A stretch of DNA of 64,000 nt from Azoarcus sp. PA01 (lineage in GTDB: Bacteria > Pseudomonadota > Gammaproteobacteria > Burkholderiales > Rhodocyclaceae), in assembly GCA_001274695.2 (NCBI GenBank), contig LARU01000004.1:558001-622000 (forward strand). The letters are read 5' to 3'. Positions 51,402-61,491 of this stretch are shown here, piece by piece (positions within the stretch are counted from its first letter, which is position 1; each line of letters starts with the position of its first letter). A model generated the notes under the pieces. It saw only the letters and a program-made list of their open reading frames with translations, did no database searches and was not told the origin of the DNA. A program made the translations under genes and the position numbers.

Positions 51402-52157
51402 TCAGGCCGATGCGCCGAGGTAGGCGGCGATGACGTCGGGGTTGTCGCGGATCTCGGCGGCGGTGCCTTCGGCGAGCTTGCGGCCGTAGTCGAGCACGAG
51501 GATGTGGTCGGACAGGTTCATGACGAGCTTCATGTCGTGTTCGACGAGGATGACGGTGACGCCGGAGTCCGCCACCTTGCGGATCAGCGCCTCAATCTCG
51601 GCGGTCTCGGTGTGGTTGAGGCCTGCGGCCGGTTCGTCGAGCAGCAGCAGCTTCGGTTTCGCCGCGAGCGCGCGCGCGATCTCGAGGCGCTTGAGCGCGC
51701 CGTAGGACATCTGGCTGGCGTGGGTGTCGCGATACTGGCCGACGCCGACGAACTCCATCAGGCGCGCGGCCTCGTCGCGGCATTCGGCGTCGGCCTTCGC
51801 CAGCCCGGGCAGCCGGAACAGGCCGGCGAGCAGGCTGGAGCCCAGCCGCAGGTGGGCGCCGACCATGACGTTCTCGATCGCGCTCATGTTCATGCACACC
51901 TGCAGGTTCTGGAAGGTCCGGCTCATGCCGCGGCGCGCGAGGCGGTCGGGGCTCTCGCCGCCGGCGGGCGCGTCGTCGAACAGGATCTCGCCACCGGTCG
52001 GCGTGTAGATGCCGGTGATGAGGTTGAAGAGCGTCGTCTTGCCGGCGCCGTTGGGGCCGATCACCGCGTGGATCGTCCCCGCCCGCACGGTGAAGGACAC
52101 GTCCTGCACCGCCTTCACGCCGCCGAAGGTCTTCGAGAGGTTGCGCACTTCGAGCAT
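51402..52157 (-). CDS. livG: Branched-chain-type ABC transporter ATPase LivG
   Basis: The 251 residues contain Walker A GPNGAGKTTLFNLITG, the LivG-type SRTFQNLQVCMNMSAIENVMVGAH, signature region MSYGALKRLEIARAL, Walker B LLLLDEPAAGLNHTE and switch VEHDMKLVM. The ATG at 52157 overlaps the livM stop (TGATG). A GTG one codon upstream is possible. It pairs with the hemerythrin-LivF fusion as the second ATPase of the importer. Confidence 0.93.
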   Translation of the reverse strand: MLEVRNLSKTFGGVKAVQDVSFTVRAGTIHAVIGPNGAGKTTLFNLITGIYTPTGGEILFDDAPAGGESPDRLARRGMSRTFQNLQVCMNMSAIENVMVGAHLRLGSSLLAGLFRLPGLAKADAECRDEAARLMEFVGVGQYRDTHASQMSYGALKRLEIARALAAKPKLLLLDEPAAGLNHTETAEIEALIRKVADSGVTVILVEHDMKLVMNLSDHILVLDYGRKLAEGTAAEIRDNPDVIAAYLGASA

Positions 52158-53095
52158 CACGCGGCCCTCCCGGCGAACTTCAGGCGCAGCGTCGGCACGA
52201 TGCCGCGCGGCAGGAAGATCATCGTCAGCATCAGGATCAGGCCGAAGACCACCGTCTCCCAGCCCTCGAACGCCGACAGCAGCTGCGGCAGCAGCGTCAG
52301 CACGACCGCGCCGAGGATCGAGCCGAACACCGACGCCATGCCGCCGAGCACGACCATCGTGACGAGCTCGATCGAATGGAAGAAGCCCGCCGCGCCCGGC
52401 GTCAGGAAGCCGACGTAATGGGCGGTAACGCTGCCCATCACGCTCGCGACGACAGCCGAGAGGACGAAGACGCGCACCTTGAACGACGTGGTGTCGATGC
52501 CCGCGACGCGCGCCGCGATCTCGGAACCGTGGATCGCCTGCAGCGCGCGCCCGGCCGGCGCGTCGATGAGGTTCAGCGCGGCACGCGTGACCAGCAGCAG
52601 CATCACCGCGACGACCGCATACCAGGTGTGCTCGCCCGCGATCTGCCAGCCGAACAGGCTGAACGCGTCGACCGGCATGCCGTCCGGGCCGCCGGTGAAG
52701 TCGGTCTCGTTGATGATCAGCATCGACAGGATGATGCCGAGCCCGAGCGTCGCCATCGCCAAGTAATGCCCTTTGAGCTTCAGGATCGGACGCGCGACCG
52801 CGAACGCGAGGACTGCGGTCGCCACCGCCCCGAGGATCAGCGCGACCGCCGACGGCCAGCCGTAGCGGCTCGTCAGGATCGCCGACGCATAGGCGCCGAT
52901 GCCGAAGAAGCCGGCGTGGCCGAGGCTGATCTGGCCGGTGTAGCCGATCAGCAGGTTGAGGCCAACGGCGATGCTGGCGTTGATCGCGATGCGGATCGCG
53001 AGGTCGTAGTAGTAGGCGTTCGGCAGCGCCAGCGGCAGCACCGCCAGCACGAACGCGAGGAACAGGAATCCGCGTGTGGTGGGTTTCATCGTCAT
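52157..53095 (-). CDS. livM: Branched-chain-type ABC transporter permease LivM
   Basis: The 312-residue polytopic membrane protein has LivM landmarks: INASIAVGLNLLIGYTGQISLGHAGFFGIGAYASAIL, LKGHYLAMATLGLGIILSMLI, ALQAIHGSEIAARVAGI and a C-terminal MVVLGGMASVFGSILGAVVLTLLPQLL. The start MTMKPTTRGF (53095) overlaps the livH stop by four nt (ATGA). The longer open frame to 53542 lies within livH in another frame. Confidence 0.93.
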   Translation of the reverse strand: MTMKPTTRGFLFLAFVLAVLPLALPNAYYYDLAIRIAINASIAVGLNLLIGYTGQISLGHAGFFGIGAYASAILTSRYGWPSAVALILGAVATAVLAFAVARPILKLKGHYLAMATLGLGIILSMLIINETDFTGGPDGMPVDAFSLFGWQIAGEHTWYAVVAVMLLLVTRAALNLIDAPAGRALQAIHGSEIAARVAGIDTTSFKVRVFVLSAVVASVMGSVTAHYVGFLTPGAAGFFHSIELVTMVVLGGMASVFGSILGAVVLTLLPQLLSAFEGWETVVFGLILMLTMIFLPRGIVPTLRLKFAGRAA

Positions 53096-53967
53096 ACCCG
53101 GTCGGTGGTCTTCTTCCCGAACAGGCCCTGCGGCAGGAAGAAGAGGATGAGAAGGATCAGCACGAAGGGCATCGCGTCCTTGTAGGCGGACGAGATGTAG
53201 CCGGCGGTCATCGCCTCGACGACGCCCAGCAACAGGCCGCCGACGATCGCGCCGACGCCGCTGCCCAGCCCGCCGAGGGTCGCCGCGACGAAGCCCTTGA
53301 GGCCCATCATGATGCCGACGTCGTAGCTGGTGTAGGTCATCGGCGCGACGAGGATGCCGCCCAGCGCGCCGAGCGCCCCCGACAGGCCGAACGCGAGCAG
53401 CAGGATGAAGCGGGTGTTCACGCCGACGAGCTGCGCGGCGAGCTTGTTGCACGAGGTCGCGAGCACCGCCTTGCCGAGCCTCGTGCGGCCGAAGAAGAGC
53501 GCGAGTGCTACGACCATGACGAGCGTCACGCCCATCACCCACAGGCTCTGCGGCATCAGCGTCGCGCCGAGGATCGCGATCGGTTCCTCGCCCGAGAACG
53601 CCGGCAGCGCGTGGTTGCCCTTGCCGAGGAACACTTCGGCGAGCCCGCGCAGCGTCAGCGATGCGCCGATCGTGATGATGACCAGCGTGACGACTTCGGA
53701 ATTGCCAGCCGGCTCGATCGCGAGCTTCTCGACGATCAGCCCGGCCGCCGCGGCGACCAGCACCGCGAGCGCGATCGCCAGTGGCAGCGGGACGCCCGCC
53801 TGCACGAGCAGCGCCGCGGACATGCCGCCGAGCATGATGAACTCGCCCTGCGCGAAGTTGATCACGCCCGAGGCGCTGTAGATCAGGGAAAAACCGACCG
53901 CGGCCAGCGCGTACATCGCGCCGACGGTGAGGCCGGAGAAGAGGAACTGCAGCAGTTCGGACAGCAC
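53092..53967 (-). CDS. livH: Branched-chain-type ABC transporter permease LivH
   Basis: The 291-residue membrane permease begins at GTG 53967 (MLSELLQFLFSGLTVGAMYALAAVGFSLIYSASGVINFAQGEFIMLGGM) after AAGGAGGCATCCC; the open frame upstream (to 54039) has no LivH character. Other landmarks: AIEPAGNSEVVTLVIITIGASL, KLAAQLVGVNTRFILLLAFGLSGALGALGGILVAPM and a C-terminal PQGLFGKK. Confidence 0.93.
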   Translation of the reverse strand: MLSELLQFLFSGLTVGAMYALAAVGFSLIYSASGVINFAQGEFIMLGGMSAALLVQAGVPLPLAIALAVLVAAAAGLIVEKLAIEPAGNSEVVTLVIITIGASLTLRGLAEVFLGKGNHALPAFSGEEPIAILGATLMPQSLWVMGVTLVMVVALALFFGRTRLGKAVLATSCNKLAAQLVGVNTRFILLLAFGLSGALGALGGILVAPMTYTSYDVGIMMGLKGFVAATLGGLGSGVGAIVGGLLLGVVEAMTAGYISSAYKDAMPFVLILLILFFLPQGLFGKKTTDRV

Positions 53968-54089
53968 GGGATGCCTCCTTCGGAATTCGGGACGAACGGG
54001 TTCCCGCCGCCCGGGAAAGCCCGGGGCGTGTCGATGCACAGGCAGCGGGAGGCGGCCGCCGAAGCGAACGCCGTGGGGAGTCGCGGCGC

Positions 54090-55238
54090 TTAGTTCAGCA
54101 GCGTCCAGTCACCGTTGCGGATCTCGAGGATGCGGAAGGCCGAGAGGCTCAGGCCCATGTGGTCCGACGCGGACATGTTGAAGGCCCCGCTCGTCGCGAC
54201 GAAGTTCGTCGTCGCCTCGAGCGCGTCGCGCACCTTGGCCTTGTCGGTGGAACCGGCGCGGCCGATCGCATCGGCGGCGAGCATCAGGCCGTCGTAGGCA
54301 TAACCGCCAAAGGTCGAAGGCTCGGACTTCCAGCGCTCGGCGAAGGATTTCGCGTAGTCGCTGACGACCTTCTTCTGCGGATCGTTGGCCGGCAGCTTGG
54401 CCGCGATCGGCAGCGCCGGCGACGGCAGGCGCACGCCTTCGGCGGCGGCGCCGGCGAGCCGGATGTATTCGTCGGACGCGACGCCATGCGACTGGTACAG
54501 CGGCAGCTTGATGCCCAGCTGCGCGAAATTCTTCGTCACGACCGCCGGCCCCTGGCCGAGGCCGAACACGAAGACCGCCTGCACGCCGGACGCGCCCTTG
54601 ATCTTCGTGAGCTGCGCCGTCATGTCCGTGTCCTTGGGACCGTAGGTCTCGTCGGCGACCAGCGTGATGCCGTACTTCGCCGCGACGGCCTGCGCTTCCT
54701 TGCGCCCCGACTGGCCGAAGCCGCTGTTCTCGGACAGCAGCGCGACCTTCGTCAGGCCCGCCTTCTTCATGTCGTCGAAGACCCGCTCGGCCGCCATGCG
54801 GTCGGTGTGCGGCGTCTTGAACATCCACTTCTTCGTCGGCTCGACGATCACGACCGCGCCGGCGAGCGAGATGAACGGCACCTGTGCGCGGTCGACCAGC
54901 GGTGCCATCGCCATCGTCGCCCCGCTCGTCGTGCCGCCGATGATCAGGTCGACCTTGTCGTTCTCGATCAGACGCTTCGCGAAGCCGTTCGCCTTCCCCG
55001 ACTCGCTGCCGTCGTCGTAATGCACGAGCTCGAGCGGACGGCCCAGCACGCCGCCGTTCTTGTTGAGCATCTCGACGTACATCTGAAGGGTCTTCAGCTC
55101 CGGGTCGCCGAGGTAGGCGGCCGGGCCGGTGACCGATAGCACTGCGCCAATGCGGATCGGGTCGGCGGCGTAGGCCGTGCCGAGGGCCGCGCAGGCCGCC
55201 GCGGCGAGGGTGAACTTGATGAAAGTGCGCTTTTCCAT
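54090..55238 (-). CDS. Periplasmic substrate-binding protein of the paa-linked ABC importer
   Basis: The 382-residue precursor has a signal peptide (FIKFTLAAAACAALGTAYA, cut before ADPIRIG). The mature part is a Leu/Ile/Val-binding-type receptor: GAVLSVTGPAAYLGDPELKTLQMYVEMLNKNGGVLGRPLELVHYDD, LIENDKVDLIIGGTTSG, SLAGAVVI, SENSGFGQSGRKEA and YAYDGLMLAADAI. Related binding proteins in aromatic-degradation clusters bind aromatic acids; phenylacetate is the inferred ligand from context. AGGAGACTCCC precedes the ATG. 122 bp separate it from livH. Confidence 0.92.
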   Translation of the reverse strand: MEKRTFIKFTLAAAACAALGTAYAADPIRIGAVLSVTGPAAYLGDPELKTLQMYVEMLNKNGGVLGRPLELVHYDDGSESGKANGFAKRLIENDKVDLIIGGTTSGATMAMAPLVDRAQVPFISLAGAVVIVEPTKKWMFKTPHTDRMAAERVFDDMKKAGLTKVALLSENSGFGQSGRKEAQAVAAKYGITLVADETYGPKDTDMTAQLTKIKGASGVQAVFVFGLGQGPAVVTKNFAQLGIKLPLYQSHGVASDEYIRLAGAAAEGVRLPSPALPIAAKLPANDPQKKVVSDYAKSFAERWKSEPSTFGGYAYDGLMLAADAIGRAGSTDKAKVRDALEATTNFVATSGAFNMSASDHMGLSLSAFRILEIRNGDWTLLN

Positions 55239-55284
55239 TGGGAGTCTCCTTCGGTTTCTTTCTTATCCAGTGGCAATCAGATAC

Positions 55285-55323
55285 CTCCCGTTCGCCCCGA
55301 GCCGGTCGAGGGGCGAACGGGAG
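55285..55323. repeat. Inverted-repeat hairpin between paaJ and the binding-protein gene (copy 2, short form)
   Basis: Perfect 14-bp arms (55285-55298 and 55310-55323), CTCCCGTTCGCCCC type, with an 11-nt loop, related to the elements at 23646, 59690 and 62595. On the transcript it forms a strong hairpin 47 nt before the binding-protein start, where it could stabilise or attenuate mRNA. Confidence 0.7.
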
Positions 55324-55345
55324 TCGTGTCAGGCGCTCTGGCGCC

Positions 55346-56551
<1,206 letters not shown>

Positions 56552-56563
56552 CGTCTCCCCTCC

Positions 56564-57883
56564 TCAGGCCGCGACGTTGCGCTTGTCGATCAGGCGCTTG
56601 GCCTTGCCGACCGAGCGGAAGAGCGAGCCGGGCTGCGCCATCGTCGTCTTCGTGCTGATGCCGATGTAGGACTTGATGTTGTGCTGGAGCAGCTTGGCGA
56701 TCTCCTGCTGGCGCAGCGGGCCGAGGTCGGCCGCTTCGGTCGAGAGCTCGACGACGACTTCCATCTTGTCCATATGGCCGTCGCGCGTGAGCTCGATCTG
56801 GTAGTGCGGCGACAGCTCCTTCTGCTTCAGGATCAGCTCCTCGATCTGGCTCGGGAACACGTTCACGCCGCGGATGATCAGCATGTCGTCCGAACGGCCG
56901 GTGATCTTGCCGATGCGGCGCATCGAGCGCGAGCTCGGCGGCAGCAGGCGCGTGAAGTCGCGCGTGCGGTATCGGATCACCGGCAGCGCTTCCTTCGACA
57001 GCGACGTGAAGACGAGCTCGCCTTCCTCGCCGTCGGGCAACACTTCGCCGGTCTCGGGGTCGATGATCTCGGGGTAGAAGTGGTCTTCCCAGATCACCGG
57101 GCCGTCCTTGGTTTCGATGCACTCGCTGGCGACGCCCGGCCCCATCACTTCGGACAGGCCGTAGATGTCGACCGCGTCGATGCCGGCGCGCGCCTCGATC
57201 TCGTGGCGCATCGCCTCGGTCCAGGGCTCGGCGCCGAAGATGCCGATCTTCAGCGACGACTCGGCCGGGTCAAGGCCCTGGCGCACGAACTGCTCGAGAA
57301 TGTTGAGCATGTAGGACGGCGTCACCATGATGACCTTCGGCTTGAAGTCCTGGATCAGCTGGACCTGGCGCTCGGTCTGGCCGCCCGACATCGGCACGAC
57401 GGTGCAGCCGAGGCGCTCGGCCCCGTAGTGCGCGCCCATGCCGCCGGTAAAGAGGCCGTAGCCGTACGAGATATGCACGACGTCGCCCTTGCGCCCGCCG
57501 GCGGCGTAGATCGAGCGCGCGACGAGGTTGGCCCAGTTGTCGATGTCGTTCTGCGTGTAGCCGACGACGGTCGGCTTACCGGTCGTGCCGCTGGAAGCAT
57601 GCACGCGCACCACTTCCTCGCGCGGCACGGCGAAGAGGCCGAACGGGTAGTTGTCGCGGAAGTCCTTCTTCACGGTGAAGGGGAATTTGGACAAGTCCTC
57701 CAGCGTCTTCAGGTCCGACGGATGGACGCCGGCCGCCTCGAAGCTGCGGCGATAGTGCGGGACGTTGTCGTAGGCGTGCTGCACCGTCTTCTTCAGGCGC
57801 TCGAGCTGCAGCGCGCGCAGTTCGTCGCGGCTGGCCGTCTCGATCGGGTCGAACCCGATGCCATGTTCCATGCGTGCGTTCAT
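56564..57883 (-). CDS. paaK: Phenylacetate-CoA ligase
   Basis: Activates phenylacetate with ATP and CoA, the first committed step. The 439 residues show LKKTVQHAYDNVPHYRRSFEAAGV, the P-loop HASSGTTGKPTVVGYTQNDI near residue 95, GAHYGAERLGCTVVPMSGG, GAEPWTEAMRHEIEARAGIDAVDIYGLSEV and YRTRDFTRLL, with the C-terminal GRSDDMLIIRGVNVFPSQIEE. Full PaaK length. ATG follows GAGAGGAGTACTGGA. About 100 bp of apparently empty sequence separate it from paaN. Confidence 0.96.
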   Translation of the reverse strand: MNARMEHGIGFDPIETASRDELRALQLERLKKTVQHAYDNVPHYRRSFEAAGVHPSDLKTLEDLSKFPFTVKKDFRDNYPFGLFAVPREEVVRVHASSGTTGKPTVVGYTQNDIDNWANLVARSIYAAGGRKGDVVHISYGYGLFTGGMGAHYGAERLGCTVVPMSGGQTERQVQLIQDFKPKVIMVTPSYMLNILEQFVRQGLDPAESSLKIGIFGAEPWTEAMRHEIEARAGIDAVDIYGLSEVMGPGVASECIETKDGPVIWEDHFYPEIIDPETGEVLPDGEEGELVFTSLSKEALPVIRYRTRDFTRLLPPSSRSMRRIGKITGRSDDMLIIRGVNVFPSQIEELILKQKELSPHYQIELTRDGHMDKMEVVVELSTEAADLGPLRQQEIAKLLQHNIKSYIGISTKTTMAQPGSLFRSVGKAKRLIDKRNVAA

Positions 57884-57985
57884 TCCAGTACTCCTCTCTC
57901 TGTGGGGTTGGAACGGCGGCGGATCTTCCTGTCCGGGTCCGCTTCGCCGTCCTGTCTGCTGGGTATGTCGTGGTTTTGTTGTCGC

Positions 57986-59647
57986 TTACGCGGGGAAGCG
58001 ATGCTGGATGACGCGGAAGCGGTTCGCGACGAAGGCGCTGTCCGAATAGCTCGCGTTGGCCGACGGATTGGCGCCGGTGCCGTGGTAGTCCGAGTACGCC
58101 GCCGACTGGTTCACATAGACCGCGCCCGTCAGATTCAGCGACAGCGCGACGCCCGCGCGCTGCGTCGCCGCGACGACCTGCTGCACGAATTCCGGCTTGC
58201 TGCTGTATGCGCCCACGGTCAGCGCGCCATGTTCGGTCGTGATGCGCTCCGACAGCGCAAGCGCCGCCGCGGCGTCGGCGGTGCGCACGACGAAGGCGAT
58301 CGGGCCGAAGCGCTCTTCCATGTAGGCGGCCTCGTCGGCCGCGTCGCACTTCAGCAGCACGGGCGTGCGGACCGTCGCTTCGGGGAATTCGGGGTGCGCG
58401 ACCGGCTTCGACGCGAGCACCACTTCGCCCCAGCTCGCCGCCTCGTCGAGGCGGCCGAGCGTGTCGAACGACTGGATGCAGCCGAGCACCGCCGCAGCGA
58501 CGGCCGGATCAGCGAGCAGCTTGTCGATCGACCGGCCGAGGTCCGCCGCGACGTCGTCGAAGCTCTTGTGGCCCTGGTCGGTGTCGATACCGCCGGCCGG
58601 CACGAGGATCGCCTGCGTCGTCGTGCACATCTGGCCCGAATACAGCGACAGCGTGAAGGCGAGGTTGCGCAGCATGCCCTTGTAGTCGTCGGTCGATTCG
58701 ATGACGACGTTGTTGACGCCGGCGAGCTCGGCATACACCTGCGCCTGGCGGCAGTTCTCGATCAGCCAGTTGCCGAAGCTGTTGCTGCCGGTGAAGTCGA
58801 TCGACTTCACTGCCTTGTGCGTCGCGAGGAAGCGCGTCAGTTCGCGCGAGTCATCGACGGCGAGCAGCACCGCGTTGGGATCCGCGCCGGCCTCGGCGAG
58901 CACTTCCCGCAGCACGCGCACGGTGATCGCCGCGGGCAGGATCGCGTTGCGGTGCGGCTTGACGATCACCGGGTTGCCGGTCGCGAGCGCGGCGAAAAGG
59001 CCCGGATAGGTGTTCCACGTCGGGAACGTGCCGCAGCCGATGACGAGTGCGACGCCGCGGCCGACGATCTCGTAGCGCTTCTTCATCACCAGCGCCGGGT
59101 TCTTGCCCTGCGGCTTTTCCCAGTGCGCCTCGGCGGGAATCGCCGACATCTCGCGCCAGGCGTAGGCGACGGCTTCGAGCGCGCGGTCCTGCGCATGCGC
59201 GGCGCCCGCCTGGAAGGCCATCATCCAGCCTTGGCCGGTCGTGAACATCACGGCGTGGGCGATCTCGACGCTGCGCCGGTTGAGGCGCACGAGCGCTTCG
59301 AGCAGCGCGCCGGTGCGTCCCTGCGGGCCGAGCGCCTGCAGCGAGTCGCGCGCGGCCTGCGACGCTTCGATCAGCGCCTCGCCGCTGCAGCGCGGATAGC
59401 GGATGTTCATCGGCACGCCGTAGGGCGAGCGCTCGCTGCCCGCGGTGCCGGTGCAGCCGGGCTGGTCGAGTTCGAAATCGGTGCCGCAATAGGCGTCGAA
59501 CGCTGCGCGGCCGTCGGCCATCGCGGTCTCGCCATACACTTTCGGGCTCGGCATTTCGGAGAACGGGCTCCAGTAGCCGCGATCGGCGACGGCCTGGACG
59601 GCGCGGTCGAGCATCGCCTGATGGCGCGCAAACATCGGGTGGGTCAT
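57986..59647 (-). CDS. paaN: Phenylacetate degradation aldehyde dehydrogenase PaaN (no MaoC domain)
   Basis: The 553 residues start MTHPMFARHQAMLDRAVQAVADRGYWSPF. The single-domain ALDH core has VIGCGTFPTWNTYPGLFAALATGNPVIVKPHRNAILP, VKSIDFTGSNSFGNWL and catalytic Cys in SGQMCTTTQAILVPAGG near residue 339. The MaoC-like hydratase domain of E. coli PaaZ is absent, so this is the dehydrogenase-only type; a separate hydrolase for oxepin-CoA is expected elsewhere. Start at 59647 after GAGAGAGAGAATCG; 13 upstream codons of open frame rejected. Confidence 0.92.
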   Translation of the reverse strand: MTHPMFARHQAMLDRAVQAVADRGYWSPFSEMPSPKVYGETAMADGRAAFDAYCGTDFELDQPGCTGTAGSERSPYGVPMNIRYPRCSGEALIEASQAARDSLQALGPQGRTGALLEALVRLNRRSVEIAHAVMFTTGQGWMMAFQAGAAHAQDRALEAVAYAWREMSAIPAEAHWEKPQGKNPALVMKKRYEIVGRGVALVIGCGTFPTWNTYPGLFAALATGNPVIVKPHRNAILPAAITVRVLREVLAEAGADPNAVLLAVDDSRELTRFLATHKAVKSIDFTGSNSFGNWLIENCRQAQVYAELAGVNNVVIESTDDYKGMLRNLAFTLSLYSGQMCTTTQAILVPAGGIDTDQGHKSFDDVAADLGRSIDKLLADPAVAAAVLGCIQSFDTLGRLDEAASWGEVVLASKPVAHPEFPEATVRTPVLLKCDAADEAAYMEERFGPIAFVVRTADAAAALALSERITTEHGALTVGAYSSKPEFVQQVVAATQRAGVALSLNLTGAVYVNQSAAYSDYHGTGANPSANASYSDSAFVANRFRVIQHRFPA

Positions 59648-59689
59648 TTCGATTCTCTCTCTCGGGTTCATTGACTGGACAACCAAAGA

Positions 59690-59754
59690 CCGTTCGGGCT
59701 GAGCTTGTCGAAGCCCCGCCGAGCCTCGCCCTTCGACAGGCTCAGGGCGAACGG
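59690..59754. repeat. Dispersed inverted-repeat element, copy 3 (paaN-paaE gap)
   Basis: Arms CCGTTCGGGCTGAGCTTGTC and CAGGCTCAGGGCGAACGG with an inner TCGAAG/CTTCGA pair. Near-identical arms occur at 62595-62673. It fills much of the 186-bp gap between paaE and paaN. Confidence 0.8.
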
Positions 59755-59833
59755 TGGTGAAGTGGATCGCCGGTTTGATTCGTGGCCGGCGCGGCCTCTT
59801 CCGGACCGCTGCCGGTGATGCACGTGTAAGGGC

Positions 59834-60910
59834 TCAGGTTTCCTGATCGAAATCCAGGACCAGCTTGTCCGTGACCGGATAGCTCTGGCACGACAGGCGG
59901 AAGCCGCGCGCGATCTCGTAGTCCTCGAGCGCGAAGTTGGTGTCGTGGTCGACCTCGCCGTCGATTAGTTTGCAGCGACAGGTCGAACAGACGCCCCCCT
60001 TGCACGAGTAAGGCATCTCGATGCCCTGCGCGAGGCCCGCGTCGAGCACCGAGTCGCGGTTCTTCGGCATCGTGAATTGACGCACGCGGCCGTCCTGGAT
60101 CACGGTGACTTCGCAGTCCTCCGTCCCCTTGACCGGATGCGAATGCGCCGGGCGCGGACCCTTCGGCAGGCTGGTCGCGAAGAGCTCCATCTTGATTGCC
60201 GACTTCTCCACGCCGTGCGCCTGCAGCGACGCCGACACGGCTTCCATCATGTCCATCGGACCGCAGATGAAGGCCATGTCGATGCGCTTTGGGTCGATCC
60301 AGCGCTCGAGCAGCGCGTCGCAGCGCTCGCGGTCGATGCGGCCGTTGAAGAGGTCGATGTCCTGCTGCTCGCGCGACAGCATGTGCACGAGGTTGAGGCG
60401 CTCGCCGTACTGGTCCTTCAGGTCCGCCAGCTCTTCGCGGAACATCACGCTCGACGACGAGCGGTTGCCGTACACCAGCGTGAAGCGGCTGCCCGGCTCG
60501 GCGGCGAGGATCGTCGTGATCAGCGACAGGATCGGCGTGATGCCGCTGCCTGCGGCGAACGCGACGTAGCTGCGGCGATGCTGCGGATCCGGCGCGACGC
60601 CGAAATGGCCCGACGGCGGCATCACTTCGACGCTCACGCCGGCCTTCAGGAAGTCGTTCGCCCAGTTCGAGAACAGGCCGCCATGCACGCGCTTGATCGC
60701 GATGCGCAGCGCGCGCTCGTCGGCGCCGGAACAGATCGAGTACGACCGGCGCACGTCCTCGCCGCCGATGTCGGTGCGCAGCGTCAGGTGCTGGCCGGGG
60801 GCGTAGTGGAACGCCTCGGCGAGCGAGGGCGGCACGTCGAAGGTGACGACGATCGCGTCGCGGGTCTCGGGGCGCACGCTGGCGACCCGCATATCATGGA
60901 ACTTGCTCAT
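59834..60910 (-). CDS. paaE: 1,2-phenylacetyl-CoA epoxidase reductase subunit PaaE
   Basis: NADPH-dependent electron donor of the epoxidase. The 358 residues carry an N-terminal FAD domain (APGQHLTLRTDIGGEDVRRSYSICSG), an NADPH domain (FAAGSGITPILSLI, FICGPMDMMEAV) and a C-terminal plant-type [2Fe-2S] ferredoxin domain with CKGGVCSTCRCKL and RLSCQSYPV. ATG at 60910 follows AAAGGAGCAAGAG; 34 upstream codons rejected. 25 bp after paaD. Confidence 0.95.
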   Translation of the reverse strand: MSKFHDMRVASVRPETRDAIVVTFDVPPSLAEAFHYAPGQHLTLRTDIGGEDVRRSYSICSGADERALRIAIKRVHGGLFSNWANDFLKAGVSVEVMPPSGHFGVAPDPQHRRSYVAFAAGSGITPILSLITTILAAEPGSRFTLVYGNRSSSSVMFREELADLKDQYGERLNLVHMLSREQQDIDLFNGRIDRERCDALLERWIDPKRIDMAFICGPMDMMEAVSASLQAHGVEKSAIKMELFATSLPKGPRPAHSHPVKGTEDCEVTVIQDGRVRQFTMPKNRDSVLDAGLAQGIEMPYSCKGGVCSTCRCKLIDGEVDHDTNFALEDYEIARGFRLSCQSYPVTDKLVLDFDQET

Positions 60911-60935
60911 CTCTTGCTCCTTTGGTGTGCCTTTC

Positions 60936-61469
60936 TCAGTGGCACTTGAAGTAGTCGAACGGCTCGAGGCAGTCGAGGCAGCGATGGAGCGCCTTGCACG
61001 GGGTCGAACCATGACGGCTGATCGGCGCGGTGTTCGCGGAGCCGCAGTGCGGACACGCGAGGGGCGCGTCTTCGACCGGGCGGCGGCGCAGCCCGGTGAT
61101 GTTGATCACCTGGCGTCCGTCGGCGCGGCGAGCCGGCGGCGCGATTCCGTATTCGCTCAACTTCCGGCGCCCCTCGCTGCTCAGCCAGTCCGTGGTCCAG
61201 GCGGGGGCGATACGGCTTTGCAGCCGCACACGTTCCACGCCCCGCTCGCGAAGCGCCTCCTCGATGGAGCGGCCGATCACTTCCGTCGCCGGACATCCCG
61301 AATAGGTCGGCGTGATCACCACCTCGCACACTGCTCCGGCCGGCTCGTCGTGCCAGTTCACCTCCCTCACGATCCCCAGATCGACGATGGAAATGGCCGG
61401 GATTTCGGGATCGGGCACATCGGCGAGCAAGCCCCACACCCTCTCGCTGCGTTCGCGCACGTCGACCAT
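60936..61469 (-). CDS. paaD: Epoxidase maturation protein PaaD
   Basis: The 177 residues belong to the PaaD branch of the MIP18/DUF59 family (ADVPDPEIPAISIVDLGIVREV, TPTYSGCPATEVI), with a C-terminal zinc ribbon (ACPHCGSANT... HRCLDCLEPFDYFKCH). Required for a functional phenylacetyl-CoA epoxidase, probably through Fe-S assembly. Start ATG at 61469 (MVDVRERSERVWGLL); 54 upstream codons overlap paaC and are rejected. Confidence 0.93.
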   Translation of the reverse strand: MVDVRERSERVWGLLADVPDPEIPAISIVDLGIVREVNWHDEPAGAVCEVVITPTYSGCPATEVIGRSIEEALRERGVERVRLQSRIAPAWTTDWLSSEGRRKLSEYGIAPPARRADGRQVINITGLRRRPVEDAPLACPHCGSANTAPISRHGSTPCKALHRCLDCLEPFDYFKCH

Positions 61470-61491
61470 CGCTGCCTCACTTACCACGTTG

